Source of the DNA: Stutzerimonas frequens
Lineage (GTDB): Bacteria; Pseudomonadota; Gammaproteobacteria; Pseudomonadales; Pseudomonadaceae
Reading direction: 5' to 3'
Assembly (NCBI RefSeq): GCF_024448335.1
Contig: NZ_JAMOHM010000016.1
Location: forward strand, 1-64,000
DNA length: 64,000 bases
Positions 53,450-62,681 of the stretch are shown here, piece by piece (the first letter of the stretch is position 1; each line of letters opens with the position of its first letter). A model generated the notes under the pieces. It saw only the letters and a list, made by a program, of their open reading frames with translations, did not search any database and had not been told where the DNA came from. The position numbers and the translations under genes were made by a program.

Positions 53450-53821
53450 GATGCCTCCGGTGCGGGAATACAGGGATTGGTGCCGTGGCGGGTTGGGATA
53501 GTTCCTTGCCGGCGCGCCTGGCAGACGGGCGCAACGGCCGATGACGGGCTGCGCCATCAACCCCGTACCGCAATGCATGCCTGCGTTGCGGTGGATGGGT
53601 GAAGCGCCAGCCACCCTACGTCTGCTCCCCTGTGAATAAGCGGAGCGTTATCTACATCCACTGATCCGCCGCGTAGCGTGGAAAACTGCGAAGCATTTTC
53701 CACGCGTCTGATGGCACCCGCGCGCAGCCCAGGCCGGGCCGCAGCCCGCTGCGTGGCAGTGTGCCTCACGATGGATGAATGACGCGTCATCCACCCTAGG
53801 CCCCTACCGTCAGGCAACCGC
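53450..53821. repeat. Intergenic cluster of REP-like hairpins
   Basis: This 372-base gene-free gap holds three hairpin elements. At 53591-53619 an imperfect hairpin ends in CCACCCTAC (GTAGGGTGG on the minus strand). At 53673-53705 GTAG precedes the perfect 10-base arms GCGTGGAAAA and TTTTCCACGC around a 10-base loop. At 53772-53799 a third ends in CCACCCTAG. The GTAGGGTGG head is the same as in the REPs flanking the transposase at 60.7-61.5 kb. Confidence 0.7.
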
Positions 53822-54886
53822 TCAGATCAGACTCAGCTGCTGCCCGGGCGGCGCAAAAATGCTGCAATCCAGCCCGTAGTTCTGATCGCGCCGATTGAAG
53901 CCCAGGCGCTTGCAGGCGAGCTGGAAACGCTGGGCGAGCAGCTGGGCGAACTGGCCTTCGCCGCGCATGCGGCTGCCGAAACGGCTGTCGTAGTCCTTGC
54001 CGCCGCGGGACTGGCGCACCAGGCTCATGACATGGGCGGCGCGCTGTGGGAAGTGTTCCTCCAGCCAGCCCTCGAACAGCTCGGCTACCTCATGGGGCAG
54101 GCGCAGCAGCACGTAGCCGGCCGAACGCGCACCCGCCTCGCGGGCGGCTTCGAGCAGGCGCTCCAGCTCCATGTCGTTGATCATCGGGATCATCGGCGCG
54201 CACATCACGCTGACCGGCACGCCGGCCTCGTGCAGCGTGCGCAATACCCGCAGGCGCGCCGAGGGCGAGGCTGCGCGCGGCTCCATGATGCGTTTGAGTT
54301 CATCGTCCAAGGTCGTGAGGCTGACCGACACGCTCACCAGCCGCTGCTCGGCCAGCGGCACCAGCAGGTCCAGGTCGCGCAGCACCAGCGAGCCCTTGGT
54401 GATGATGTGCACCGGGTGCTTGAAGCGCAGCAGAATCTCCAGCGCCTGACGCGTCAACCGCTGCTCGCGCTCCAGCGGCTGATAGGCATCGGTGTTCACC
54501 CCCAGGGCGATGGGCTGCGGCACGTAGCCCGGCTTGCTCAGCTCGGCCTCCAGCCGTTCGGCAAGGTTGGTCTTGGCGATCAGCCGGGTCTCGAAGTCGA
54601 TGCCCGGCGAAAGATCCCAATACGCGTGCGTTGGCCGCGCAAAGCAGTAGATGCAGCCATGTTCGCAACCGCGGTAAGGGTTGACCGAGCGATCGAAACC
54701 TACGTCCGGCGACTGGTTGCGCGCCAACACCGACTTGGCGATCTCGCGACGTACCTCGGTGGCGCGGGTCGGCGGGACGTCCTGTTCCCAGCCATCGTCA
54801 TAGGCCTCACTGCGCGTCGGGGCGAAGCGGTTGTCGGGGTTGGTCGCGGTCCCGCGGCCGCGGGGTGTGGAATGCGGAGCGCTCAT
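53822..54886 (-). CDS. PA0069-family radical SAM protein
   Basis: A 354-residue radical SAM enzyme of the spore-photoproduct-lyase-like COG1533 group. The iron-sulfur motif CEHGCIYCFAR (CxxxCxxC, about residues 74-81) follows VNPYRGCEHG. Later blocks are HIITKGSLVLRDLDLL, SVSLTTLDDELKRIMEPRAASPSARL and APMIPMINDMELE. The substrate is unknown. The P. aeruginosa relative PA0069 is reported in the LexA regulon, and here a LexA-box-like palindrome lies 20 bases upstream of the start, so a role in DNA damage response is plausible. Confidence 0.88.
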   Translation of the reverse strand: MSAPHSTPRGRGTATNPDNRFAPTRSEAYDDGWEQDVPPTRATEVRREIAKSVLARNQSPDVGFDRSVNPYRGCEHGCIYCFARPTHAYWDLSPGIDFETRLIAKTNLAERLEAELSKPGYVPQPIALGVNTDAYQPLEREQRLTRQALEILLRFKHPVHIITKGSLVLRDLDLLVPLAEQRLVSVSVSLTTLDDELKRIMEPRAASPSARLRVLRTLHEAGVPVSVMCAPMIPMINDMELERLLEAAREAGARSAGYVLLRLPHEVAELFEGWLEEHFPQRAAHVMSLVRQSRGGKDYDSRFGSRMRGEGQFAQLLAQRFQLACKRLGFNRRDQNYGLDCSIFAPPGQQLSLI

Positions 54887-54906
54887 TGCTTCGGCTATGA
54901 TTGCTA

Positions 54907-54922
54907 CTGTTCATGCGTACAG
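54907..54922. promoter_or_regulatory. Putative LexA box
   Basis: CTGTTCATGCGTACAG keeps the CTGT and ACAG ends and matches CTGTATATATATACAG at 11 of 16 positions. It lies 21 bases upstream of the radical SAM start on the minus strand, a normal LexA operator position. Confidence 0.6.
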
Positions 54923-55161
54923 TACTCGTCGCTTCGACAGCATGCCAGCCGGGGCGATCGGTGGTGCTAGCGACCGTCGGTCGTTTCTGGCGGGAACATT
55001 TGCCCTGTCCCCGGGACAAAAGGGGCTGACGCAAACGGAGCCAGCCGGCGAATACAAGGACGATCGGCGCGCGCACGCGCAGCCGATCCGGCAGTACCGG
55101 CATGCACGTGCAGTGCGCTCCCGTCTTTCTTCACTGCCGCCACTCGTCAGGAGCAGACCCC

Positions 55162-56232
55162 ATGCATCCCACCGGTTCCTTCCATACCCGGGAGAACAAT
55201 TTCGACTTCCTGCGCTTCTTCGCTGCCGCGCTGGTGCTATTCGCCCACAGCTATCCGCTGGTTGGCCGCCGCGGTGATGAACCCCTGACGTTGCTGACCG
55301 GCTACGAAAAGGGCGGCTCGATCGCCGTTGGCATCTTCTTCGTCATGAGCGGCTATCTGATCGCCTCGTCCTGGCTGGCCAGCAGCAGCCCGAAGAGCTT
55401 TCTCATCAAGCGCGCGCTGCGCATCTTTCCCGCGCTGATCGTTGCGGTACTGCTTTCGGCCTTCGTCATCGGTCCGTTGGTCACGCAATTCGACCTCGCG
55501 CGCTACCTGGCCGCCGACGGTACCTGGACCTATCTGCAGAACATCCTGCTGGTGACGCGCTACGAACTGCCCGGGGTGTTCACCGGCAACGCCTACCCCG
55601 ACGTGGTCAACGGCTCGCTGTGGACACTGCCGCTGGAAGTGCTGATGTACATCGGCGTGATGATTCTCGGCCTGACCGGCTTTCTCAAGCGCCGCCTGAT
55701 CTTCCTGCCGATCGTGGTGCTGGCGGTCGGGCACTTCTGGCTGCTGGGCAAGCTGGGTATCGAGTCCTACTTCATCAAGAACATCTTCAAGCTCGGCCTG
55801 CTGTATTACAGCGGCTCGGCACTGTTCCTCTATCGCGACGACATTCCCTGGCGCGGCTGGGTCGCGGCGCTGCTGTTCGCCGCGCTGGTGGCAACCTTCC
55901 GCACCGACATCGGCCCGCTGGTGTACTTCGTCGCGCTGCCGTACCTGGTGCTTTACCTGGCCTACGCGCCGCTGCCCTGGGTGTCGCGTTTCGGCAAGTA
56001 CGGCGACTTCTCCTACGGCCTGTATATCTACGCCTTCCCGTTCCAGCAGCTCACCGTCTACCTGTTCGGCCCGCAGGTCGGCGTGCTCGGCCTGACGCTG
56101 ATCGCCTTCGTGCCGACGCTGATCCTCGCCGCGCTGTCCTGGCACCTGATCGAAGCGCCGGCGATGAAGCTCAAGCGCCTGTTTGCTTCGCCACCGCAGC
56201 CGGGGCGGGCGACGCCGAAGGTTGAGGGCTGA
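55162..56232 (+). CDS. Acyltransferase family 3 (OafA/YrhL-like) membrane protein
   Basis: A 356-residue polytopic protein that probably O-acylates a surface sugar. I start at ATG 55162 (MHPTGSFHTRENNFDFLRFFAAALVLFAHSYPLVG) because AGGAG lies eight bases upstream; the first helix carries the conserved catalytic-region His (FAHSYP). Another hallmark is FFVMSGYLIASSW. About ten transmembrane segments are visible. It stands alone, with its own strong terminator. The acceptor is unknown since no polysaccharide genes are adjacent. Confidence 0.88.
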   Translation: MHPTGSFHTRENNFDFLRFFAAALVLFAHSYPLVGRRGDEPLTLLTGYEKGGSIAVGIFFVMSGYLIASSWLASSSPKSFLIKRALRIFPALIVAVLLSAFVIGPLVTQFDLARYLAADGTWTYLQNILLVTRYELPGVFTGNAYPDVVNGSLWTLPLEVLMYIGVMILGLTGFLKRRLIFLPIVVLAVGHFWLLGKLGIESYFIKNIFKLGLLYYSGSALFLYRDDIPWRGWVAALLFAALVATFRTDIGPLVYFVALPYLVLYLAYAPLPWVSRFGKYGDFSYGLYIYAFPFQQLTVYLFGPQVGVLGLTLIAFVPTLILAALSWHLIEAPAMKLKRLFASPPQPGRATPKVEG

Positions 56233-56247
56233 GCGAGCCTGGCACCG

Positions 56248-56280
56248 AAAAAGAACCCGCCACTCGGCGGGTTCTTTTTT
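56248..56280 (+). terminator. Terminator after the acyltransferase gene
   Basis: AAAAAGAACCCGCC pairs with GGCGGGTTCTTTTT around ACTC, followed by TT. Because the A-run precedes the stem it could also serve transcripts from the minus strand. Confidence 0.92.
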
Positions 56281-56367
56281 ATCAGCGGTGCGGCTGCGTA
56301 AGCGCTGGCGTGGCGGTGACCGCTGTCTGTCGTGAGGCCGCGAAGCAGAATCGTTCGGCGTGCGCCT

Positions 56368-57135
56368 TCACCTCCGGCGCACCTGCAGATCACAATAACC
56401 GGCGGCGGGGTCGCCCCGTACTTCCAGATGCCCCGCGGTAGCCAGCTCGCGGGCGCGCCAGTAGAGGAAGAGATCGGTGGCGAAGAAACCGTCGCAATGG
56501 CCCATGACCTCGGCCATCGCGCGCGCCAGCGGCGCGAATTCATCCGGGCTGGCGGCGATCAGCGCCGCGTCGATCAATTGATAGTCTTCGCCGCTAAAGG
56601 TCCCATTGTCCCAGCGCCGAATGCCGTAGGTGCCGGCGCATTGCTGATGCCAGACCGCGGCAAGTTCGGTCTGGCGGGACACCGAAACGGCCTGCGGCCG
56701 GTAGAGCGCCGCCAGCGCCTCGGGCGAATGCATGGACACCGCTTTGCGCCGACCGGCGCGGCTGTCGCCTGTACCGCAGGCCACTTCTTGCAACCGGCAG
56801 CCCTGCAACGCCGCGCAGACCCGTGCCAGCAGCAGCTGTTCGGACGCGCTGTCGCCATGCCAGACGATCACGTCGTTGGCTTGCCCGGCGAGCTCTGCCA
56901 GCCAGCGCGCATCGGCGGCCAGGTCGTGGGCGAACAGCGGGCGCGGCGTCAGCTCGTCAGGCCATAGCTGCTCCCAGAAGGCGACACGGGCGGCGCACGG
57001 CGGGCTGTCCACATCGCTCAGCGGGCCGACTGCCAGGTCATCGCGCAGCACCCGGACCTCCGCACCCGGTTCGCGGTCGGTCAGCAGGTTGCGAACACCA
57101 TCGCCGGCCAGGTCACCGCAGGTCAGGTGCAGCAC
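56368..57135 (-). CDS. DUF1835 domain-containing protein
   Basis: A 255-residue protein starting MLHLTCGDLAGDGVRNLL, the standard opening of DUF1835. The segment ANDVIVWHGDSASEQLLLARVCAALQGC follows, and a C-terminal part (about 180-255) resembles DUF3658. It starts three bases after the yheV stop, so it belongs to the prlC-yheV-DUF1835 operon. The biochemical role is unknown. Confidence 0.8.
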   Translation of the reverse strand: MLHLTCGDLAGDGVRNLLTDREPGAEVRVLRDDLAVGPLSDVDSPPCAARVAFWEQLWPDELTPRPLFAHDLAADARWLAELAGQANDVIVWHGDSASEQLLLARVCAALQGCRLQEVACGTGDSRAGRRKAVSMHSPEALAALYRPQAVSVSRQTELAAVWHQQCAGTYGIRRWDNGTFSGEDYQLIDAALIAASPDEFAPLARAMAEVMGHCDGFFATDLFLYWRARELATAGHLEVRGDPAAGYCDLQVRRR

Positions 57136-57138
57136 CCC

Positions 57139-57417
57139 TTACTCCGGCTTCTTCAACTTCGGATTAGGAAAAAACTGCACCGACTGCACCTGCGGGTTGG
57201 CCGGCTTGGACTGGACCTTGTTCACTCGCGTGCCCAGCTCCATGGGTACCGACTGGCCCTGGGCGTTGAGGGTGTCGGCGTAGCCGCAGTCGATGCATTC
57301 GCGGTGCGGCACACCGTCGACATCCCACATCTTGATGCAGTCCGTGCCGCTGCATGCCGGGCATACGGCCCCGGCGATGAAGCGCTTGGTGGTGACTCGG
57401 GATACTTCGTTGCTCAT
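57139..57417 (-). CDS. yheV: YheV-family putative zinc-ribbon protein
   Basis: A 92-residue protein with two CxxC pairs, AVCPACSGTDC (about 18-26) and RECIDCGYAD (about 40-46), forming a zinc ribbon. It starts at ATG 57417, overlapping the prlC stop by four bases (ATGA). The prlC-yheV order is common in gammaproteobacteria. The C-terminus FFPNPKLKKPE is basic. Function unproven. Confidence 0.88.
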   Translation of the reverse strand: MSNEVSRVTTKRFIAGAVCPACSGTDCIKMWDVDGVPHRECIDCGYADTLNAQGQSVPMELGTRVNKVQSKPANPQVQSVQFFPNPKLKKPE

Positions 57418-59465
57418 GCCGCGGCCTCCGCTACCAGCCCGAGGTGGCGCAGCAGGGCGTCGATAGACGGCTCGCGGCCTCGGAAATCGACGAACAGTAC
57501 CATCGGCTCCTGGGAGCCGCCACGCGCCAGGATGGCCTCGCGGAAGGCGCGGCCGGTCTCGGCGTTGAACACCCCTTCTTCCTCGAAGCGCGAGAAGGCG
57601 TCGGACGACAACACCTCGGCCCACTTGTAGCTGTAGTAGCCGGCCGCGTAACCGCCGGAGAAGATGTGCGCGAAGCTGTTGGGGAAGCGGTTGTACGCTG
57701 GTGGGCGCATCACCGAGACCTCGTCGCGGATATGTTCGAGCACCTCGAGCACACTGCGGCCGTCGCCGTGGGTGGCGTGCAGTTCGAAGTCGAACAGGGA
57801 GAACTCCAGCTGGCGCGCCATCATCATGCCGGACTGGAAGTTCTTCGCCGCCAGCATCATGTCCAGTTTGTCCTGTGGCAGGGCTTCGCCGGTCTGGTAG
57901 TGACCGGAGATCAGCGCCAGGCCTTCGGGGTCCCAGCACCAGTTCTCCATGAACTGGCTGGGCAGCTCCACCGCATCCCAAGCCACGCCGTTGATGCCCG
58001 ACGCGCCGGCGTGCTCGACCTGGGTCAGCAGGTGGTGCAGGCCGTGGCCGAATTCGTGGAACAGCGTGGTGACCTCGTCATGGGTCAAGAGCGCCGGGCG
58101 CTCGCCCACCGGCGGGGTGAAGTTGCAGACCAGGTTGGCCACCGGCGTCTGCAGCGTGCCGTCTGCGGTGCGGCGCTTGTCGCGGGCGCCGTCCATCCAG
58201 GCGCCGCCGCGCTTGTTCGGCCGCGCGTAGAGGTCGAAGAAGAAGCGCCCGACGTGCTCGCCGTTCTCGGTGATCTCGAACAGCCGCACATCCGGGTGCC
58301 AGCCGTCGAACTGCTCCAGTTCATGGATCTGGATGCCATACAGGCGCTGGACGATGCCGAACAGCCCGGACAGCACCTTGTCGATCGGGAAGTAGGCGCG
58401 CAGCTCTTCCTGGTTCAGGCTGTAGCGCTGCTGGCGCAGCTTCTCGGCGTAGTAGCCCAGGTCCCAGCTCTGCAGGTCGTCCAGACCCTGCTCGGCGGCG
58501 AAGGCGCGCAGTTCGGCCAGGTCGCGCTCGGCGAACGGCTTGCTGCGCACCGCCAGGTCGCGCAGAAAGCTCAGTACCTGCTCGGTGGATTCGGCCATCT
58601 TGGTCGCCAGCGACAGCTCCGCGAAGTTGCGATAGCCCAGCAGGCCGGCCAGCTCGTGACGCAGCTCGAGGATCTCGGCCATCACCGGGCCGTTGTCGAA
58701 CTGCCCGGCATTCGGGCCCTGGTCCGAGGCGCGGGTGCAGTAGGCGGTGTAGACCTCCTCCCGCAGGTCGCGATTGTCGGCGTAGGTCATAACCGCGTAG
58801 TAGCTGGGGAATTCCAGGGTGATCAGCCAGCCGTCGAGGCCCTTGGCCTTGGCCGCCTCGGCCATCTGCGCCTTGGCCGAGTCGGTGATGCCTGCCAGCA
58901 GGCTCTCGTCGGTGATGTGCCGGGTCCAGGCCTGCGTGGCGTCCAGCAGCTGGTTGGAGAACTTGCTGCCCAGCTCGGCAAGCTTCATCTGGATGGCGCC
59001 GAAGCGCTGCTGCTCGACCGGCGGCAGGTCGATACCGGACAGGCGGAAGTCGCGCAGCGAATGCTCGAGGATGGTCTTCTGCGCCACCTCGAAACCGGCC
59101 GCCGCGGGGCTCGTGGCCAGCGCCTGGTAGGCCTCGAACAGCGCGCGGTTCTGCCCGAGTTCCGTGTAGTAGGCCGACAGCTTGGGCAGGCAGGCCTCGT
59201 AGGCGGTGCGCAATTCCGGGCTGTTGCACACGGAGTTGAGGTGGCCGACCGGCCCCCAGGCACGGGCGAGGCGGTCGTTCAGCTCGTCCAGCCCGACCAC
59301 CAGAGTCTGCCAGTCCAGGCTTTCGGCCGGGCGGCTGAGCAGCTCCTGGATCGCCACGCGGTTGTCGCCGAGGATGGTGTCGACGGCCGGCTCGACGTGC
59401 TCCGGGCGGATTTCGGAATAGGGCGGCAGGTCGAATTGTTGCAGCAGGGGATTGTTCGCGCTCAC
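57414..59465 (-). CDS. prlC: Oligopeptidase A (M3 metallopeptidase)
   Basis: A cytoplasmic zinc peptidase that clears short peptides such as cleaved signal peptides. I start at GTG 59465, (M)SANNPLLQQFDLPPYSEIRPEHVEPAV, giving 683 residues; the longer frame adds a non-homologous leader. The zinc site is TLFHEFGHGLHHLL (about residues 468-481), and the third ligand Glu is downstream in the VAWDAVELPSQFMENWCWD region. It is the first gene of a three-gene leftward unit with yheV and DUF1835. Confidence 0.96.
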   Translation of the reverse strand: MSANNPLLQQFDLPPYSEIRPEHVEPAVDTILGDNRVAIQELLSRPAESLDWQTLVVGLDELNDRLARAWGPVGHLNSVCNSPELRTAYEACLPKLSAYYTELGQNRALFEAYQALATSPAAAGFEVAQKTILEHSLRDFRLSGIDLPPVEQQRFGAIQMKLAELGSKFSNQLLDATQAWTRHITDESLLAGITDSAKAQMAEAAKAKGLDGWLITLEFPSYYAVMTYADNRDLREEVYTAYCTRASDQGPNAGQFDNGPVMAEILELRHELAGLLGYRNFAELSLATKMAESTEQVLSFLRDLAVRSKPFAERDLAELRAFAAEQGLDDLQSWDLGYYAEKLRQQRYSLNQEELRAYFPIDKVLSGLFGIVQRLYGIQIHELEQFDGWHPDVRLFEITENGEHVGRFFFDLYARPNKRGGAWMDGARDKRRTADGTLQTPVANLVCNFTPPVGERPALLTHDEVTTLFHEFGHGLHHLLTQVEHAGASGINGVAWDAVELPSQFMENWCWDPEGLALISGHYQTGEALPQDKLDMMLAAKNFQSGMMMARQLEFSLFDFELHATHGDGRSVLEVLEHIRDEVSVMRPPAYNRFPNSFAHIFSGGYAAGYYSYKWAEVLSSDAFSRFEEEGVFNAETGRAFREAILARGGSQEPMVLFVDFRGREPSIDALLRHLGLVAEAAA

Positions 59466-59690
59466 GGGGACACCTTGTGACGAAGAGGATTGCAGGCCGC
59501 TCGCTGGAGCGAGGCCGGACGTGGCAGGCAGATGTCCTAGATGGACGCGCTGTCGTGCTTTTTCAACGCCGGTCGGCCGGTTGTTACTCTGACCACGGCG
59601 GGCGGCATGCTGCTCAGCCCGGGTCCGCAGCGGCAATGCCGGCCATCTTAATTACAATCGACCCTTCCCGCAGCCAAAGAGGTTTCTATC

Positions 59691-60227
59691 GTGGCGATAC
59701 GCAGCTACCAAAACAGCACTCCGACACTGGGCGAGCGCGTGTTCGTCGACGACTCCGCCGTGGTCATCGGCGATGTGGAAATCGGCGCCGACAGCTCGGT
59801 GTGGCCGCTCACGGTGATCCGCGGCGACATGCACCGCATCCGCATCGGTGCGCGCTCGAGCATCCAGGACGGCAGCGTGCTGCACATCACCCATGCCGGG
59901 CCGTACAACCCGGACGGCTTCCCGCTGACCATCGGCGACGAGGTCACGGTCGGGCACAAGGTCACGCTGCACGGCTGCACCCTGGGCAACCGCATTCTGG
60001 TGGGCATGGGCTCGATCGTGATGGACGGCGTGGTGGTCGAGGACGAGGTGATCATCGGCGCCGGCAGCCTGGTGCCGCCTGGCAAGACGCTCGAGTCGGG
60101 CTACCTCTATGTCGGCAGCCCGGTGAAGCAGGCGCGCCCGCTGACCGACAAGGAGCGCAGCTTCTTCAGCTATACCGCCGGCAACTACGTCAAGCTCAAG
60201 GACCAGCACCTCGCCGAGCGCGGCTGA
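59691..60227 (+). CDS. Gamma carbonic anhydrase family protein
   Basis: A left-handed beta-helix trimer of the YrdA/CaiE type, 178 residues from a GTG, (M)AIRSYQNSTPTLGERVFVDD. Hexapeptide repeats run through the first 140 residues. The three zinc His are in VLHITHAG and VGHKVTLHG. The fold is clear, but many members have weak or no carbonic anhydrase activity. A TACAAT at 59653-59658 may be its -10 box. It is divergent from prlC and convergent with the VOC gene (6-base gap). Confidence 0.9.
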   Translation: MAIRSYQNSTPTLGERVFVDDSAVVIGDVEIGADSSVWPLTVIRGDMHRIRIGARSSIQDGSVLHITHAGPYNPDGFPLTIGDEVTVGHKVTLHGCTLGNRILVGMGSIVMDGVVVEDEVIIGAGSLVPPGKTLESGYLYVGSPVKQARPLTDKERSFFSYTAGNYVKLKDQHLAERG

Positions 60228-60233
60228 TCCCGC

Positions 60234-60659
60234 TCACTTGGCGAACAGCTGGCCGATGTCCTTGAACGCCTTGAACTCCAGGGCGTTGCCGCAGGGGTCG
60301 AGCAGGAACATGGTCGCCTGTTCGCCGACCTGGCCCTGGAAGCGCACGTAGGGCTCGATCACGAAGCGCGTGCCGCGCGCCTTCAGCCGATCGGCCAGCG
60401 CCTCCCATTGCTCCCAGCCGAGTACCACGCCGAAGTGCGGTACCGGCACGTCGTGGCCATCCACCGGGTTGCTGTGCGCCGCCTCCTGATGCGACATCTT
60501 CGGCGCCTCGTGGATCACCAGCTGGTGGCCGAAGAAATCGAAATCCACCCAGTGATCGCTGCTACGGCCCTCGGCACAGCCGAACGCCTCGCCGTAGAAG
60601 GCACGGGCGGCGGCTAGATCGTAAACAGGAATGGCGAGATGGAAGGGCGAAAGCGTCAT
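60234..60659 (-). CDS. VOC (glyoxalase/dioxygenase superfamily) protein
   Basis: A 141-residue vicinal-oxygen-chelate protein from ATG 60659, [28 protein letters not shown]. The paired beta-alpha-beta modules include [22 protein letters not shown] and [15 protein letters not shown], with metal-ligand candidates His7, His about 77 and Glu about 128. It is small and cytoplasmic. The substrate cannot be deduced; fosfomycin- or bleomycin-type resistance should not be assumed. Confidence 0.85.
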   Translation of the reverse strand: MTLSPFHLAIPVYDLAAARAFYGEAFGCAEGRSSDHWVDFDFFGHQLVIHEAPKMSHQEAAHSNPVDGHDVPVPHFGVVLGWEQWEALADRLKARGTRFVIEPYVRFQGQVGEQATMFLLDPCGNALEFKAFKDIGQLFAK

Positions 60660-60725
60660 CGGGTCGTACTCCGGAAATGGCAAGACGTTTCGAGTGTAGA
60701 GGCTTTCTGCCGTACCGAGCACCGC

Positions 60726-60748
60726 TGGTGGGCTGAAGCCCACCCTAC
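60726..60748 (-). repeat. REP element, left flank of the transposase
   Basis: A 23-base element whose minus strand begins GTAG and forms the stem GGTGGGC-TTCA-GCCCACC. It is an exact inverted copy of the element at 61475-61497. The GTAG foot points toward the transposase, whose stop codon is 20 bases away. Confidence 0.88.
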
Positions 60749-60767
60749 AAAGCCCAGCTATCACCGG

Positions 60768-61301
60768 TCAGTTCCGTTCGCCGGCGAGCAGGTCCAGCCG
60801 AACCGCGTCGCCGCCCCAGTGCGCCGGCAACAGACCCTGCTGAACGAAGCGGTGAAAGCTGGAGTACGGCCAGTCCGCGGCGCGAGCGCACCAGCCATGC
60901 TTGACCGGGTTGTAATGCAGGTAATCGACATGCCGCTGCAGATCCGTCCCATCGCGGATCTGATGCTCCCAGTAGCGCCTTTGCCAGATGCCTTTCTCGC
61001 GCTTGCGCAGTTGGCTGGAGCAGCGCGCGCCGCCTGGTAGCCGACGGGAGAACTGGCTCTTGATCAGGCTCCAGCGGAGGGCGTAGTCGCTGTCGCCGTG
61101 GGGTAGCGTCCAGACGGCGTGCAGGTGATCCGGGAGGACGCAAATGGCGGTGGTATGAAATGGCAATCGAATCTGCGCCGCTCGATAGGCGGCGCGCAGC
61201 TGATCGATCTGCTCGACGAGCAGGGTGGAACGGCGATCGGCGAGCGTTACGGTGAAGAACCAGGTTCCGCCCGCGACTGTGCTTCTGCGGTAGTTGGGCA
61301 T
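60768..61301 (-). CDS. REP-associated tyrosine transposase (RAYT, Y1 family)
   Basis: A 177-residue single-copy HUH endonuclease related to IS200/IS605 transposases. I start at ATG 61301 ([24 protein letters not shown]) because GGAGG lies five bases upstream; an ATG four codons earlier is possible. The HUH metal site is [11 protein letters not shown] (about residues 62-72) and the catalytic Tyr is in [14 protein letters not shown] (about 131-144). The basic stretch [14 protein letters not shown] lies between. It is flanked by perfect inverted REPs with GTAG feet, so it probably recognises and has spread these elements. Confidence 0.92.
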   Translation of the reverse strand: MPNYRRSTVAGGTWFFTVTLADRRSTLLVEQIDQLRAAYRAAQIRLPFHTTAICVLPDHLHAVWTLPHGDSDYALRWSLIKSQFSRRLPGGARCSSQLRKREKGIWQRRYWEHQIRDGTDLQRHVDYLHYNPVKHGWCARAADWPYSSFHRFVQQGLLPAHWGGDAVRLDLLAGERN

Positions 61302-61585
61302 CGAGGCCTCCATGCCTCTGGTGAATCGGATACCACGCCAACCATGCTCCAGGGAGGCCGCATGAGTTTTTGCCCTGCGTCACATGACTGAGTACGAATG
61401 CGCCGGGGAACGCTCGGGTTACCGGTGGGAGCGCGGAGCGCCACCTGCCGCAACCTACAGAACCACGCCGAACCGTAGGGTGGGCTTCAGCCCACCAGAA
61501 GCGCCTTGAATCGCCGCTGAATCTAGAGCCTTTTTCCGCCGATCGGCCTACGATCAGCAGAACGCAGACGAAAGGAGAGACGTCG
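61302..61585. repeat. RAYT upstream region with REP elements
   Basis: The gap between the transposase and the alcohol dehydrogenase holds the right REP (61475-61497, GTAG foot first, exact inverted copy of the left one). A weaker related hairpin with arms GGTGG (61424-61428) and CCACC (61441-61445) lies nearer the transposase. I see no other gene here. Confidence 0.8.
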
Positions 61586-62569
61586 ATGCGTGCCATGTTG
61601 CTGGAACAGATTGGCCAACCCTTGCAGCTGCGCGAGCTGCCCGTGCCGCAACCGGGGTCTGGCGAGGTTCGCGTGCGGGTGCTGGCCTGCGGCGTCTGCC
61701 GCACCGATCTGCACGTGGTCGACGGCGAACTGCCGGAGGCGCCGCTGCCGATCATTCCCGGCCATGAGATCGTCGGTCTGGTCGATGCCTTGGGCGAGGG
61801 CGTGACCGGCTTCGAGCCGGGCCAGCGGGTCGGCATTCCCTGGCTGGGGCACACCTGCGGCACCTGCAGCTACTGCCAGCACGCCGAGGAAAACCTCTGC
61901 GACGCGCCGCAGTTCACCGGTTACACGCGGCCCGGCGGCTATGCCGAATACGTGGTGGCCGATGCCCGCTTCGCCTTTGCCCTCGGCGAGGAGGGCGACA
62001 CCGTGGCGCTGGCACCGCTGCTCTGCGCCGGGCTGATCGGCTGGCGTTCGCTGGTCAAGGCCGGTGACGGCAAGCGTCTCGGGTTGTACGGCTTCGGTGC
62101 CGCGGCGCATATCGTCATGCAGGTGGCGCGCTGGCAGGGGCGCGATGTCTATGCCTTCAGCCGCCCGGGCGATGTGGCCGCGCAGGACTTCGCCCGTTCG
62201 CTGGGCGCGGTCTGGGCTGGTGATTCGGGCGAGCTGCCGCCGGTGCCGCTGGATGCGGCGATCATCTATGCGCCGGCGGGCGAGCTGGTGCCGGCCGCCT
62301 TGCGCGCGCTGCGCAAGGGTGGCCGGGTGGTCTGCGCCGGCATCCACATGAGCGATATCCCGAGCTTTCCCTACGACATCCTCTGGCAGGAGCGCGAGGT
62401 GGTCTCGGTGGCCAATCTCACCCGCCAGGACGGCCTGGAGTTCTTTCCGGTGGCCGCCCAGGTCGGCATCCATACCGAAACCCATGCCTACCCGCTGGAG
62501 CAGGCCAACCAGGCGCTGGATGACCTGCGCAACGGGCGTTTCCAGGGTGCTGCGGTGCTGGTGCCCTAG
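61586..62569 (+). CDS. Zinc-dependent alcohol dehydrogenase (AdhA-type MDR)
   Basis: A medium-chain dehydrogenase of 327 residues. Catalytic zinc ligands are in [15 protein letters not shown] (Cys about 36) and PGHEIVG (His about 60). The structural zinc has four Cys in [15 protein letters not shown] (about 92-106). The NAD(P)-binding domain has [15 protein letters not shown], a GxGxxxH variant of the Rossmann motif. A GGAGAG precedes the ATG. The substrate is probably a short-chain alcohol or aldehyde. It stands alone after the REP/RAYT unit. Confidence 0.88.
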   Translation: MRAMLLEQIGQPLQLRELPVPQPGSGEVRVRVLACGVCRTDLHVVDGELPEAPLPIIPGHEIVGLVDALGEGVTGFEPGQRVGIPWLGHTCGTCSYCQHAEENLCDAPQFTGYTRPGGYAEYVVADARFAFALGEEGDTVALAPLLCAGLIGWRSLVKAGDGKRLGLYGFGAAAHIVMQVARWQGRDVYAFSRPGDVAAQDFARSLGAVWAGDSGELPPVPLDAAIIYAPAGELVPAALRALRKGGRVVCAGIHMSDIPSFPYDILWQEREVVSVANLTRQDGLEFFPVAAQVGIHTETHAYPLEQANQALDDLRNGRFQGAAVLVP

Positions 62570-62681
62570 CGAGATGCGCCAGGGCGCAAAGCCCTGGCGC
62601 GGTGCGGCGAACGGCAAGGATCGGATTGGCGATGGCGCAGTCACACTCCAGACAGCCAATGCCAAATGAAGGAGCCCCGCC

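Noticed and set aside
57444..59480. 678-codon plus-strand frame opposite prlC
   Set aside because: It is a shadow frame; prlC has the HEFGH zinc site and full family length on the other strand.
60234..60659. VOC protein as an antibiotic resistance (fosfomycin/bleomycin) gene
   Set aside because: The superfamily is broad, there is no mobile-element linkage supporting resistance, and no specific resistance motif is visible.
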